DNA from: Beijerinckiaceae bacterium
Lineage (GTDB): Bacteria > Pseudomonadota > Alphaproteobacteria > Rhizobiales > Beijerinckiaceae
Direction of reading: 5' to 3'
Length of the DNA stretch: 33,923 nt
NCBI GenBank assembly: GCA_004298435.1
Contig: SCSF01000013.1
Location: 1 to 33,923 of the forward strand
The translations under genes and the position numbers were made by a program. Below the pieces are notes generated by a model that saw only the letters and a list, made by a program, of their open reading frames with translations, was not told where the DNA came from and did not search any database. Positions 1 through 7,646 of this stretch are shown one piece after another. Positions within the stretch are counted from its first letter, which is position 1; every line of letters begins with the position of its first letter.

Positions 1-270
1 GAGATACATCACATCGCCAATGACAAGCGGGCTGCTCTCATGGCCGCGCAGGACGCCTGTCGAGAACGTCCACATCGGCTGCAAATTCTTGACATTCTTC
101 GCATTGATCTGCTTGAGCGTCGAATAGTTCCAGTGTTCGTAATTGCCTCCCTGCATCACCCAGTTCTTGGGGTTCTTCGACATTTGTTCGAGATTATCGT
201 TGGCCATTGCTGCATTTGCGGCAAAGATCGCTGCGACACTGACGCAGCTCAGGATCCATACGTTTCGCAT
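1..270 (-). CDS. xoxF: XoxF-type PQQ methanol dehydrogenase, N-terminal part (runs off the left edge)
   Basis: The first 90 codons of a periplasmic PQQ-dependent alcohol dehydrogenase, which oxidises methanol to formaldehyde or formate and passes electrons to a c-type cytochrome. Residues 1-22 form a signal peptide ending in AMA, followed by a mature start NDNLEQMSKNPKNWVM and the motif WTFSTGVLRGHE. The STGVLRGHE form is what I know from the lanthanide-dependent XoxF group; calcium enzymes (MxaF) usually read STGLLNGHE. The diagnostic extra Asp that binds the lanthanide lies outside the window, so the XoxF call rests on the N-terminus alone. Start ATG at 268-270, preceded by GGGAG with about 8 nt spacing. 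Transcribed away from the Rieske-FAD gene; its catalytic part and any xoxG/xoxJ partners would be left of position 1. Confidence 0.8.
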   Translation of the reverse strand, partial: MRNVWILSCVSVAAIFAANAAMANDNLEQMSKNPKNWVMQGGNYEHWNYSTLKQINAKNVKNLQPMWTFSTGVLRGHESSPLVIGDVMYL

Positions 271-763
271 TGACCCAACTCCCAGATAGGCCCCCCTGGC
301 CCACCCGCATTCGCATGAAAGGCTTATTAAGAACGACGGTCGGCTGATTGGATCGTGATTGGGCGATCGCGCATAATCGACGGCAGGAATTTTAATTCAT
401 GTGAGTGCGAGACTTGCCAATAACGTCCGGAGTTTTCACCCGTTCCAGATTATTCGAAGGAATCCGCCAAACTATAGTCGAGTGGATCATCATGTCGCAG
501 TATGGTCCGGTGCAGGTCAGGATTCAGACGATAACTGAAGCAGATAGCAGCATTGAGAATTTCAACTCATCCGCATGTCTGCCTGGTCTGCGCGCCGCGT
601 AATGCGGACATTTTCTTTTCGACACAGGCATGACAATGCGATTGAATGAATAGCCGCAGCGAGGCTGGAGCGTGTGGCTCGGCCTTTGCGCGAAAACGTA
701 TTCGGATTCCGCGACCCAATCGCTGCCAATGCTGTTGCGTCGCAACCCATAAGGAGGTTGAGC
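271..763. other. Divergent intergenic region between xoxF and the Rieske-FAD gene
   Basis: About 490 bases with no convincing gene. It must hold the promoters of both divergent neighbours. I see an AT-richer patch near 385-400 and the ribosome binding sites at each end (GGGAG for xoxF, AAGGAGG for the reductase), but no promoter elements I can defend. Open frames here lack ribosome binding sites and recognisable protein features. Confidence 0.6.
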
Positions 764-2284
764 ATGAGCGACGCCGACAAATCCTGCGATCTCAATCAAG
801 GCATTGCCAGCAGCCAGTTGCCGGAAGGTGGCATGCTGGCAGGCCATGTGGGCGAAACTGAAGTGCTGCTGTTGCGGAATGGCGGCAAGCTCTACGCTAT
901 TGGCGCAACCTGTACGCATTACGGCGCTCCTCTCATCGATGGTCTTGTTGTCGGCGATACGATCCGCTGCCCCTGGCACCATGCCTGCTTTCAGTTGAGC
1001 AACGGCGACGCGGCAAGGCCGCCGGCGTTGCATGATCTCGCCTGCTGGAAGGTCGAGGAAAACAATGGCATGATTTTTGTGCGCGAGCCGCTGCCAAAGC
1101 CGTCGCAGCCAACGCTCGCATCCGCGACTCTGCCTCGGTCCGTCGTGATCGTGGGCGGCGGAGCCGCGGGCAATATGGCGGCAGAGACGCTGCGGCGGGA
1201 AGGCTACACCGGCTCGATCACCATGCTGAGCGCGGATGCGGACGCGCCTTACGATCGCCCTGCCCTGTCGAAGGATTATCTGGCTGGCCACGCACAAGCG
1301 GAATGGATTCCGCTGCGGTCACCGGATTTCTACGCGGACCACCAGATCGATCTACGGCTTGGCACGATAGTCGTAGGAATCGACAAAGCCGCGAAAGAAT
1401 TGCAACTCGAAGACGGCAGCCACGTCCCTTATGACGCGCTGCTCATTGCGACAGGAGCCGCCCCCGTGCGGCTCGATGTGCCCGGCGCCGATCTCCCCCA
1501 TGTTCATGTGTTGCGCAGCCTTGCCGATTGTCAGCGCCTGCTCGACAGCATGGAATTGGTCAGCAACTGCGTGGTCGTCGGCGCAAGCTTTATTGGTCTC
1601 GAAGCTGCCGCCGCGCTGCGCCAGCGCGACATCGAAGTTCATGTCGTCGCGCCCGATTCCATACCCATGGCCCGGATCATGGGGCCGGCCATTGGCGAGA
1701 TGGTGCTCGAACTGCACAAGAGCAAGGGCGTGTTCTTCCACCTGCAAACAAAGCCGGCCGCCATCAACCGCGAAGCCGTCACCCTGGAGAATGGCGAAAC
1801 GCTAACCGCCGATCTCGTCATTGTCGGCATTGGCGTGCGTCCTCTGACAGCCCTCGCCGAAGCTGCGGGCCTCGCCACGGATCGCGGCGTGCTCGTCAAT
1901 GAATTTTTAGAGACGAGCGAGGCCGGGATTTACGCAGCCGGCGACATTGCCCGCTGGCCGGACCGCCACAGCGGCCAAAGCATACGCGTCGAACACTGGA
2001 TCGTCGCAGAACGGCAAGGCCAGACTGCGGCGCGCAACATCCTCGGCCGGCGCGAAAAATTCGATGCCGTGCCGTTCTTCTGGACCCAGCACTACGATGT
2101 TTCGATCAACTATCTGGGTCACGCCGAACACTGGGACAGGATCGACGTTGATGGAGACATCGCGGCGCGGGATTTCATCGCAACTTTCTTGCAGAACGGC
2201 AAGAAACTCGCGGTCGTCAGCACGGGACGCGACCGCGAAACGCTTCTGGCGGAAGTCGCCATGGAAAATGAAAGCAGCGGCTGA
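764..2284 (+). CDS. Rieske-FAD oxidoreductase (ferredoxin reductase / AIF-like)
   Basis: A 506-residue fusion of an N-terminal Rieske [2Fe-2S] domain and a pyridine nucleotide-disulphide reductase. Rieske ligands are visible as C50-T-H52 and C69-PW-H72. The FAD-binding GGGAAG loop is at about 131-136, the NAD(P)H loop VVGASFIGLE at about 271-280, and the second FAD motif IYAAGDIA at about 389-396; a reductase C-terminal domain follows. The family resembles AIFM3 and ferredoxin reductases of Rieske oxygenase systems, moving electrons from NAD(P)H to an iron-sulphur or oxygenase partner; the partner is not in the window. Start chosen at ATG 764 because a perfect AAGGAGG sits 6 nt upstream; the frame is open 30 codons further up but without a site. 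It diverges from xoxF, so a role in C1 metabolism is possible but unproven. Confidence 0.88.
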   Translation: MSDADKSCDLNQGIASSQLPEGGMLAGHVGETEVLLLRNGGKLYAIGATCTHYGAPLIDGLVVGDTIRCPWHHACFQLSNGDAARPPALHDLACWKVEENNGMIFVREPLPKPSQPTLASATLPRSVVIVGGGAAGNMAAETLRREGYTGSITMLSADADAPYDRPALSKDYLAGHAQAEWIPLRSPDFYADHQIDLRLGTIVVGIDKAAKELQLEDGSHVPYDALLIATGAAPVRLDVPGADLPHVHVLRSLADCQRLLDSMELVSNCVVVGASFIGLEAAAALRQRDIEVHVVAPDSIPMARIMGPAIGEMVLELHKSKGVFFHLQTKPAAINREAVTLENGETLTADLVIVGIGVRPLTALAEAAGLATDRGVLVNEFLETSEAGIYAAGDIARWPDRHSGQSIRVEHWIVAERQGQTAARNILGRREKFDAVPFFWTQHYDVSINYLGHAEHWDRIDVDGDIAARDFIATFLQNGKKLAVVSTGRDRETLLAEVAMENESSG

Positions 2285-2302
2285 GTCCCGCGACTTCAAG
2301 AC

Positions 2303-2596
2303 TCAATGCGCATGGATGCCGCCATTGAGAAAATCTTCTGAATCGAGACCGAAAAGTTCGAGGCTCTGGACGAAGGGTTCGGACGCATCGTTAAACTCGA
2401 TCGCGAACCCCTCGGCATGCCATGTCGAAACAGCCGAAAGCAGGATCTGCAAGGACTGCGCGCCCAGTCTTTCGACATGGGAGGCGTCAACCATCAAATC
2501 CGAGCCGCGTTGCGCCAGAAGACCTTCGACAAGCGGCATCGCCGCCTTGAGGTCGAGAATTGCGGGAAGCACATATGACTTGGCGTTTGCAAGCAT
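2303..2596 (-). CDS. STAS-domain protein (anti-sigma antagonist / MlaB-like)
   Basis: A 97-residue single-domain protein with the STAS pattern: a first strand (YVLPAILDLKAAMPLVEGL), then DLMVDASHVERLGAQSLQILLSA, in which the Asp-Ala-Ser segment corresponds to the loop phosphorylated in SpoIIAA-type proteins, and a C-terminal strand-helix ending DSEDFLNGGIHAH. STAS proteins relay signals by partner switching, or act as the soluble subunit of lipid transport complexes (MlaB). No kinase, CheY-like or Mla gene lies beside it here, so the partner is unknown. Start ATG at 2594-2596 with only a weak GGATGAGA upstream. It converges on the Rieske-FAD gene with an 18-nt gap. Confidence 0.75.
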   Translation of the reverse strand: MLANAKSYVLPAILDLKAAMPLVEGLLAQRGSDLMVDASHVERLGAQSLQILLSAVSTWHAEGFAIEFNDASEPFVQSLELFGLDSEDFLNGGIHAH

Positions 2597-2812
2597 CGTC
2601 GTCTCATCCAGTCTCGTTTTGGCGCAGGGCCGGGAGTTCCAGCCTTGGTCATTTCCGGCATGAACTGTTACGATCCGCTTTCGACAGCAGCACTGGATCG
2701 CGCAGGATGCGCATTTCTGTGATCAGCCTTTCCAAAGTCTGACCAGAGCGCCTATTTGCTCCATTTCGCTATAGCCACGATCCCGAGAGGCCACGATTCT
2801 GAGAGGCATTGA

Positions 2813-3484
2813 GTGATCATCGATATTCAATCGGTTCTCGGGCCGATCCTGAAAATCATCTGGATCGATATCGTGCTCTCGGGCGACAATGCCGTGGTGA
2901 TCGGTCTCGCCTGCCGCGGCCTGCCCGCGCGGCAACGCACTCTCGGCCTCATCCTCGGCACCAGCGCGGCCGTCATCCTGCGCATACTGCTCACCATCGT
3001 CATCGTCGAGGTTCTGGAGCTTTCGTTTGTTCGGCTCGTCGGCGGTCTGCTGCTTGTCTGGATCGCGGTCAAGCTGGCGATTGAAGACCAGGGCAAAAAG
3101 GAAGTCGGCTCGGCAGAGACGGTTTTTGCCGCCGTCCGCATTATCGTCGTCGCCGATTTGATTATGTCGCTCGACAATGTCATGGCGATCGCGGCGGCGG
3201 CCAAGGGCTCGATCCTGCTGGTCGTTTTTGGCCTGGCGCTGTCGGTGCCGCTCATCATCTTCGGCTCGACGCTGCTGATGGGATTGTTTTCACGTTTTCC
3301 GATTTTTATCTGGGCCGGCGCAGGCCTGCTTGGCTATGTCGCAGGCGAGCTCATTGCCTCAGAGAGACTGTTCCATTCTTATCCCGTCACGCACGCGCCG
3401 CTTTGGGAGCCTGCCTGCGGCGTGGTGGGCGTCATCCTCGTCCTCGTGATCGCTCTGGCGCTACGTCGCCGAACCAGCCGCTGA
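2813..3484 (+). CDS. TerC/YjbE-family integral membrane protein
   Basis: A 223-residue, very hydrophobic protein with about seven predicted membrane spans. It carries the two pseudo-symmetric acidic membrane motifs of the TerC/YjbE family, WIDIVLSGDNAVVIGLA near residues 14-30 and VADLIMSLDNVMAIA near 112-126. Members of this superfamily are linked to metal ion export (manganese in characterised bacteria) or to metal loading of exported proteins; the substrate here is not shown by the sequence. Start is GTG at 2813 with GAGAGG 6 nt upstream, which fits better than any ATG. I looked for a yybP-ykoY manganese riboswitch in the 216-base gap upstream and did not find its conserved loops. It stands alone, with a short C-terminal Arg-rich tail. 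Confidence 0.85.
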   Translation: MIIDIQSVLGPILKIIWIDIVLSGDNAVVIGLACRGLPARQRTLGLILGTSAAVILRILLTIVIVEVLELSFVRLVGGLLLVWIAVKLAIEDQGKKEVGSAETVFAAVRIIVVADLIMSLDNVMAIAAAAKGSILLVVFGLALSVPLIIFGSTLLMGLFSRFPIFIWAGAGLLGYVAGELIASERLFHSYPVTHAPLWEPACGVVGVILVLVIALALRRRTSR

Positions 3485-3590
3485 ACGGCTGGCCTGCATA
3501 AGTCACACGCGCATTTGATCCCATCCCAGACTGATCTTTTGTGCGCCGCACTATATAGGTGTGGCGATCAATTCATCTGATGGATCATAA

Positions 3591-4823
3591 ATGCAGCCCA
3601 CCGACACGGCCGCCGAACAACAGCCGCTATCCCTCGCATTGATGAGCATATTGGCGATCTCGACCGGCATCATCGTCGCCAATCTCTACTATGCGCAGCC
3701 GCTGGATGGCCTGATCGGCACGGCGCTCCACCTGCCGCCCTGGGCCGTCGGGCTGGTGATGACAGCGATGCAGGTGGGTTATGGACTGGGACTCGTCTTT
3801 GTCGTGCCGCTTGGCGATCTTCTGGAAAACCGCCGTCTGATCGTCGCGACGCTTCTCTTTAACGCGGTCGCATTGTTTGGTCTGACGTTTACGACGACAG
3901 CTTCCGCCTTTTTCGTCTTTGTTCTTCTCGTTGGCGTAACCTCCGCCAGCGTTCAGATCATCATTCCCTTCGCGGCGCATCTGGCTCCGGCGCGCCAGCG
4001 CGGCCGCATCATCGGGAACGTTATGAGCGGCCTGTTGCTGGGCATCATGCTGTCGCGCCCCGCAGCAAGCTTCCTTGCGCATGTCGCCGGATGGCGGCTT
4101 GTCTTCGGCGTTTCCGGCGGCCTGATGCTCGCGCTCGCCCTGCTCCTGTCTTTTGCCCTGCCTGCCTTTCCGCGCCATTCGACGTTGAGCTATTTCAGGA
4201 TTTTACGCTCGCTCGGCCCGCTTCTCGTGAACGTGCCGGAACTGCGCCGCCGCGGCGGCTATCAGGCCGCCCTCTTCGGCGCTTTCATTCTTTTCTGGAC
4301 CGCGGTTCCGCTGTTTCTGGCAGGACCCAGCTTCTCGTTGACGCAAAAAGGCATCGGTCTTTTCGCTCTCGTGGGGACAGGCGGCGTTTTCATCTCGCCC
4401 ATCGCCGGCCGGATCGCGGATCGCGGCTGGATACGCCCGGCAACGGGCTGCGCCATGACGATGGTTCTCGCCGCCTTCGGGCTTCTCGCAATCGGCGGCG
4501 CTGAACGCTCGATGATCCTGCTTGTTGCAGGCGCACTTTTGCTCGACGCCGGCGTGGCGTTCAATCTGATCCTCAGCCAGCGCGTGATCTATAATCTTGC
4601 GGCCGACATAAGGGCGCGGCTGAACGGTCTTTTCATTGCGCTGTTCTTTATCGGCGGCGCATGCGGCTCCGCCATTGCGAGCTTTTCCTACGCGTTCGGC
4701 GGATGGTCTTCCACCTGTCTCGCCGGCGCATTGTTGGCGATCCTCGCGCTTGTCGCTTATGCGACGGAATTCCTGCCTTCGCGCGATTGTTTGAAAGCAC
4801 CGGCAGCCAAAACGGAGGCATGA
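3591..4823 (+). CDS. MFS transporter (drug/metabolite efflux type)
   Basis: 410 residues with the 12-span pattern of the major facilitator superfamily. The motif-A-like loop between spans 2 and 3 reads VVPLGDLLENRRLI near residues 75-90, and the matching loop in the second half is SPIAGRIADRGW near 270-281. The N-terminus (ILAISTGIIVANLYYAQPL) and general layout match the DHA1-type exporters widespread in Proteobacteria. The substrate cannot be read from the sequence. ATG at 3591 has only a weak GATGGAT upstream. It follows the TerC gene by 106 nt on the same strand but probably has its own promoter. Confidence 0.85.
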   Translation: MQPTDTAAEQQPLSLALMSILAISTGIIVANLYYAQPLDGLIGTALHLPPWAVGLVMTAMQVGYGLGLVFVVPLGDLLENRRLIVATLLFNAVALFGLTFTTTASAFFVFVLLVGVTSASVQIIIPFAAHLAPARQRGRIIGNVMSGLLLGIMLSRPAASFLAHVAGWRLVFGVSGGLMLALALLLSFALPAFPRHSTLSYFRILRSLGPLLVNVPELRRRGGYQAALFGAFILFWTAVPLFLAGPSFSLTQKGIGLFALVGTGGVFISPIAGRIADRGWIRPATGCAMTMVLAAFGLLAIGGAERSMILLVAGALLLDAGVAFNLILSQRVIYNLAADIRARLNGLFIALFFIGGACGSAIASFSYAFGGWSSTCLAGALLAILALVAYATEFLPSRDCLKAPAAKTEA

Positions 4824-4969
4824 TCTCCTGCCGCTGCGAAATTTTATTGATCACATTTCTTTTCACATTTCATTAACCTCTGGACAAATCGCCAAGCTCG
4901 GATTCAGATGGCCTTGATTCGATGAGATGCGGCACATCGCGTCGGATCAAATCTCGAGGGGGCTTCGCT

Positions 4970-7465
4970 ATGGACCGTGCTGTCGCGGCCGAGGTGCCGA
5001 CGCGCGTGCGCGTTGCACAACGGCTTGCCTTCCCGGCAGGCCTGCCGGATTTCCAGGCATATGAAAAGCTCGAACCATGGGTCCGTCGCGCGGTCCCTGC
5101 GATGGTGGCCGTTTTCATCGGCGCGCTTTCAACGCTGACATTTTTTCTTGTGAGCGATGCACATGATCGCGCGATGAAAGATGCCAGCATCGATCTCGAA
5201 TTGATCGCAGCCAATGTCAGCCATGATTTTACCGCTGCCGTGAGAGCCAATGTTCTCCCGCAGCAGACAAAGCCTGGCGCCGGAACCGCACCGAAGTCGA
5301 GCTCCGCTGCTCCTCTGGCCCAATCGGCTGCCGCAACAGCCAACGCTCAAAACAACGCCGCGCCGGTGCATGACATCGCCGGCGAAGCAAAGCAGGTTCT
5401 TGCACGCATCCTTCCCCATCATGCCTGGGCGCGCGGAGAGCATGTTCTTGTCAGCGATACAAGTGGCAGGATCGTCTCTGCTTTCCCGCCTGAATCCGGA
5501 GTAGAGGGACGTCTCGTCGACCGTCTGGGACCCGACCAGCCGCTTACAGTCTTCGCTGAAAGAGCTGGCGTGATGCGGATCAAGCTGGCTGACGGCACGG
5601 ACGCGCTCGCAACCGTCAGAACCTTGCAGCCGCCCTTTGCGCAGATGGCTTTCATTCATCCGGTCTCGTCCATTCTCATGGATTGGGAGCGCGCCGCTTT
5701 GCGGACCGCAGCGGCGCTTCTGGCGACGATCATCGTGCTGTGCTCTGTCGCCGGCGCTTATTTCTGGCAGGCCGCGCGAGCCGGTTCTGCGGAGGACGAG
5801 AGCCGGAAAATCCGCGGCCGCATCGATACCGCGCTGAATCGCGGACGTTGCGGGCTATGGGATTGGGATCTCGCGCGCGGACGCATCTACTGGTCGAATT
5901 CCATGTACGCGATGCTCGGTATGCCGGCCGATCAGCCGTTCCTCTCCGTCGGCGACATCGACATGCTCATTCATCCGCAGGATGGCGGCTTGAGCCGGCT
6001 CGCTGAACTGCTCGCGGCGTCCGAAACAGAATCGATCGATCACGTCTTTCGCATCCGCAATGGCAAGGGCGAATGGGTGTGGCTGCGCGCCCGCGCGGAA
6101 CTGGCCCGCGACGCCGCCAACCAGATCAGCAATGTCATCGGCATCGCGCTGGACATCACCGAGCAGAAGCTCCTCGCCGAAAAATCCGCAACGGCGGACA
6201 TGCGCCTGCGCGATGCGCTCGAAACCGTATCGGAAGCTTTCGTGCTCTGGGACAAGGACAATCACCTTGTCATGTGCAATTCGAAGTTCCAGCGGCTTCA
6301 CAATCTGTCGAATGAGGCGGTTGCTCCCGGCCGCTCCTATGCCGAGGTGATGAACAGCGGCGCCGCGCCTCTGGTGCAATCTGCATTGACTTTTGCCGAC
6401 CGGGTTTATGCCGGCGCAAGAACCTATGAGGCGCGACTCGCTGATGGCCGCTGGCTCCAGATCAACGAAAGACGCACCAAGGATGGCGGCTATGTTTCGG
6501 TCGGCACCGATATTACCGCGCTGAAACAGCATGAAGAACAGTTGATGGATTCCGAGCGGCGGCTCATGGCGACGGTCTCCGATCTTCGCCGCTCGCGCCA
6601 GACACTTGAGACACAGGCGCAGCAACTCGTCGAACTTGCGGAGAAATATCTGGAGCAGAAGGCCGAGGCTGAAAGCGCCAATCGCGCCAAATCGGAATTC
6701 CTCGCCAATATGAGCCACGAACTGCGCACACCGCTCAACGCCATCATCGGCTTTTCGGAACTGATGGCCGAGGAAACCTTCGGCGCTCTCGGCTCGCCGC
6801 GCTACAGAGAATATTGCGGCGACATAAGAATGAGCGGCCAGCGGCTTCTCGACGTCATTTCCGACATTCTCGACATGTCGCGGCTCGACGCCGGGCGTGT
6901 TCGTCTGGAAAAATCGGAATTTCCGGTGGACACCGCGATCAACAATGCGCTCGATGGCGTGCGTGCCTGGGCGCGGGAAAAATCGATCGCCGTCACAACA
7001 GCCGAAATCCCGCAGGTGAGGCTTCATGCGGATCGTCTTGCGATCGAAAAGGTGCTCGCTATCCTTCTGCGTAACGCGGTAAAATTCACGCCAGAGAATG
7101 GCCGTATCGCGGTACGCTGCCGGAGCGTACCCGACGCGACGAACATCTATGTCGAAGACAGTGGCATCGGCATTTCGTCCGAAGCTCTCGACCAGATCGG
7201 CCGCCCCTTCGAACAATGCAACGACAGCCTCGAAGACGGATGCAAAGGCTCGGGCCTTGGCCTCGCCATCGCCCGCTCGCTCGTCGATCTGCACAATGGA
7301 TCATTGCGCATCCGCTCGACGCTCGGCAAAGGCACAGTCGTGCTCGTTCATCTGCCGAAAAGCGCGACATCGGGCCTTGAGGCGCCGCAGCGGCCAAAGC
7401 CTTTGCGCACGCTGCCGCCTTTGCGGCATCTGCCGCGTCCGCTCCTGCGATCGGCTGGGGGATAG
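4970..7465 (+). CDS. PAS-domain sensor histidine kinase, PleC/PdhS/DivJ type
   Basis: An 831-residue membrane histidine kinase. Two membrane spans at about 41-62 and 242-266 bracket a roughly 180-residue periplasmic region rich in Ala, Gln and Asn. Then come a PAS/PAC domain (about 284-395), a second PAS domain (about 412-520), a coiled coil (about 525-570) and a HisKA domain with phospho-acceptor His583 in NMSHELRTPLNAIIGFSE. The stretch FGALGSPRYREYCGDI...SGQRLLDVISDILDMSRLDAG is typical of the PleC/PdhS/DivJ group controlling DivK and cell-cycle polarity in alphaproteobacteria. ATPase boxes are LLRNAVKF, VEDSGIGIS and GSGLGLAIA. No receiver domain. Start ATG 4970 is chosen over ATG 4922 because GAGGGGG lies 7 nt upstream of it. 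It converges on glnE, a neighbourhood I also know from rhizobia. Which member of the group it is cannot be settled from sequence reading. Confidence 0.85.
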   Translation: MDRAVAAEVPTRVRVAQRLAFPAGLPDFQAYEKLEPWVRRAVPAMVAVFIGALSTLTFFLVSDAHDRAMKDASIDLELIAANVSHDFTAAVRANVLPQQTKPGAGTAPKSSSAAPLAQSAAATANAQNNAAPVHDIAGEAKQVLARILPHHAWARGEHVLVSDTSGRIVSAFPPESGVEGRLVDRLGPDQPLTVFAERAGVMRIKLADGTDALATVRTLQPPFAQMAFIHPVSSILMDWERAALRTAAALLATIIVLCSVAGAYFWQAARAGSAEDESRKIRGRIDTALNRGRCGLWDWDLARGRIYWSNSMYAMLGMPADQPFLSVGDIDMLIHPQDGGLSRLAELLAASETESIDHVFRIRNGKGEWVWLRARAELARDAANQISNVIGIALDITEQKLLAEKSATADMRLRDALETVSEAFVLWDKDNHLVMCNSKFQRLHNLSNEAVAPGRSYAEVMNSGAAPLVQSALTFADRVYAGARTYEARLADGRWLQINERRTKDGGYVSVGTDITALKQHEEQLMDSERRLMATVSDLRRSRQTLETQAQQLVELAEKYLEQKAEAESANRAKSEFLANMSHELRTPLNAIIGFSELMAEETFGALGSPRYREYCGDIRMSGQRLLDVISDILDMSRLDAGRVRLEKSEFPVDTAINNALDGVRAWAREKSIAVTTAEIPQVRLHADRLAIEKVLAILLRNAVKFTPENGRIAVRCRSVPDATNIYVEDSGIGISSEALDQIGRPFEQCNDSLEDGCKGSGLGLAIARSLVDLHNGSLRIRSTLGKGTVVLVHLPKSATSGLEAPQRPKPLRTLPPLRHLPRPLLRSAGG

Positions 7466-7493
7466 AATAGAGTGCTCACGAATGCCAGCCGCT

Positions 7494-7638
7494 CCTCTCC
7501 CCGTTCACGGGGAGAGGTAAGGTGAGGGGCGGGGAGATTTGCCCCAAATCTCTATCATGCTCTGTTGCATAAAATTCACTGACGGTGCGGCCACTCGCCA
7601 GGCCCCTCACCCTAACCCTCTCCCCGCAGGCGGGGAGA
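7494..7638. repeat. Inverted pair of REP-like palindromes between convergent pleC-type and glnE genes
   Basis: Unit 1 (7494-7530) is a 10-bp perfect stem (cctctccccg / cggggagagg, loop ttca) followed by taaggtgaggggc. Unit 2 (7602-7638) is the same element in inverse orientation: gcccctcaccctaacc followed by a 9-bp stem with a 2-nt loop. The units face each other across about 70 bases, a BIME-like arrangement. A second pair of the same family lies at 15294-15438. Both pairs sit where two genes converge, so they may act as bidirectional terminators or mRNA end-stabilisers. Unit 2 ends 8 nt from the glnE stop codon. Confidence 0.85.
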
Positions 7639-7646
7639 AGGAATTC

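Noticed and set aside
405-602. Open frame of 65 codons in the xoxF-reductase gap
   Set aside because: No ribosome binding site, no signal peptide or domain pattern, and a non-ATG start; most likely chance.
524-1297. Long minus-strand frame over the Rieske-FAD gene start
   Set aside because: Antisense shadow of a well-supported gene; composition is the Arg/His/Ala-rich type produced by GC-biased antisense frames.
2597-2812. Manganese riboswitch (yybP-ykoY) before the TerC-like gene
   Set aside because: The conserved loop sequences are not present.
5855-7294. 479-codon antisense frame within the PleC-type kinase gene
   Set aside because: Complement of a gene with all kinase motifs; no motif of its own.
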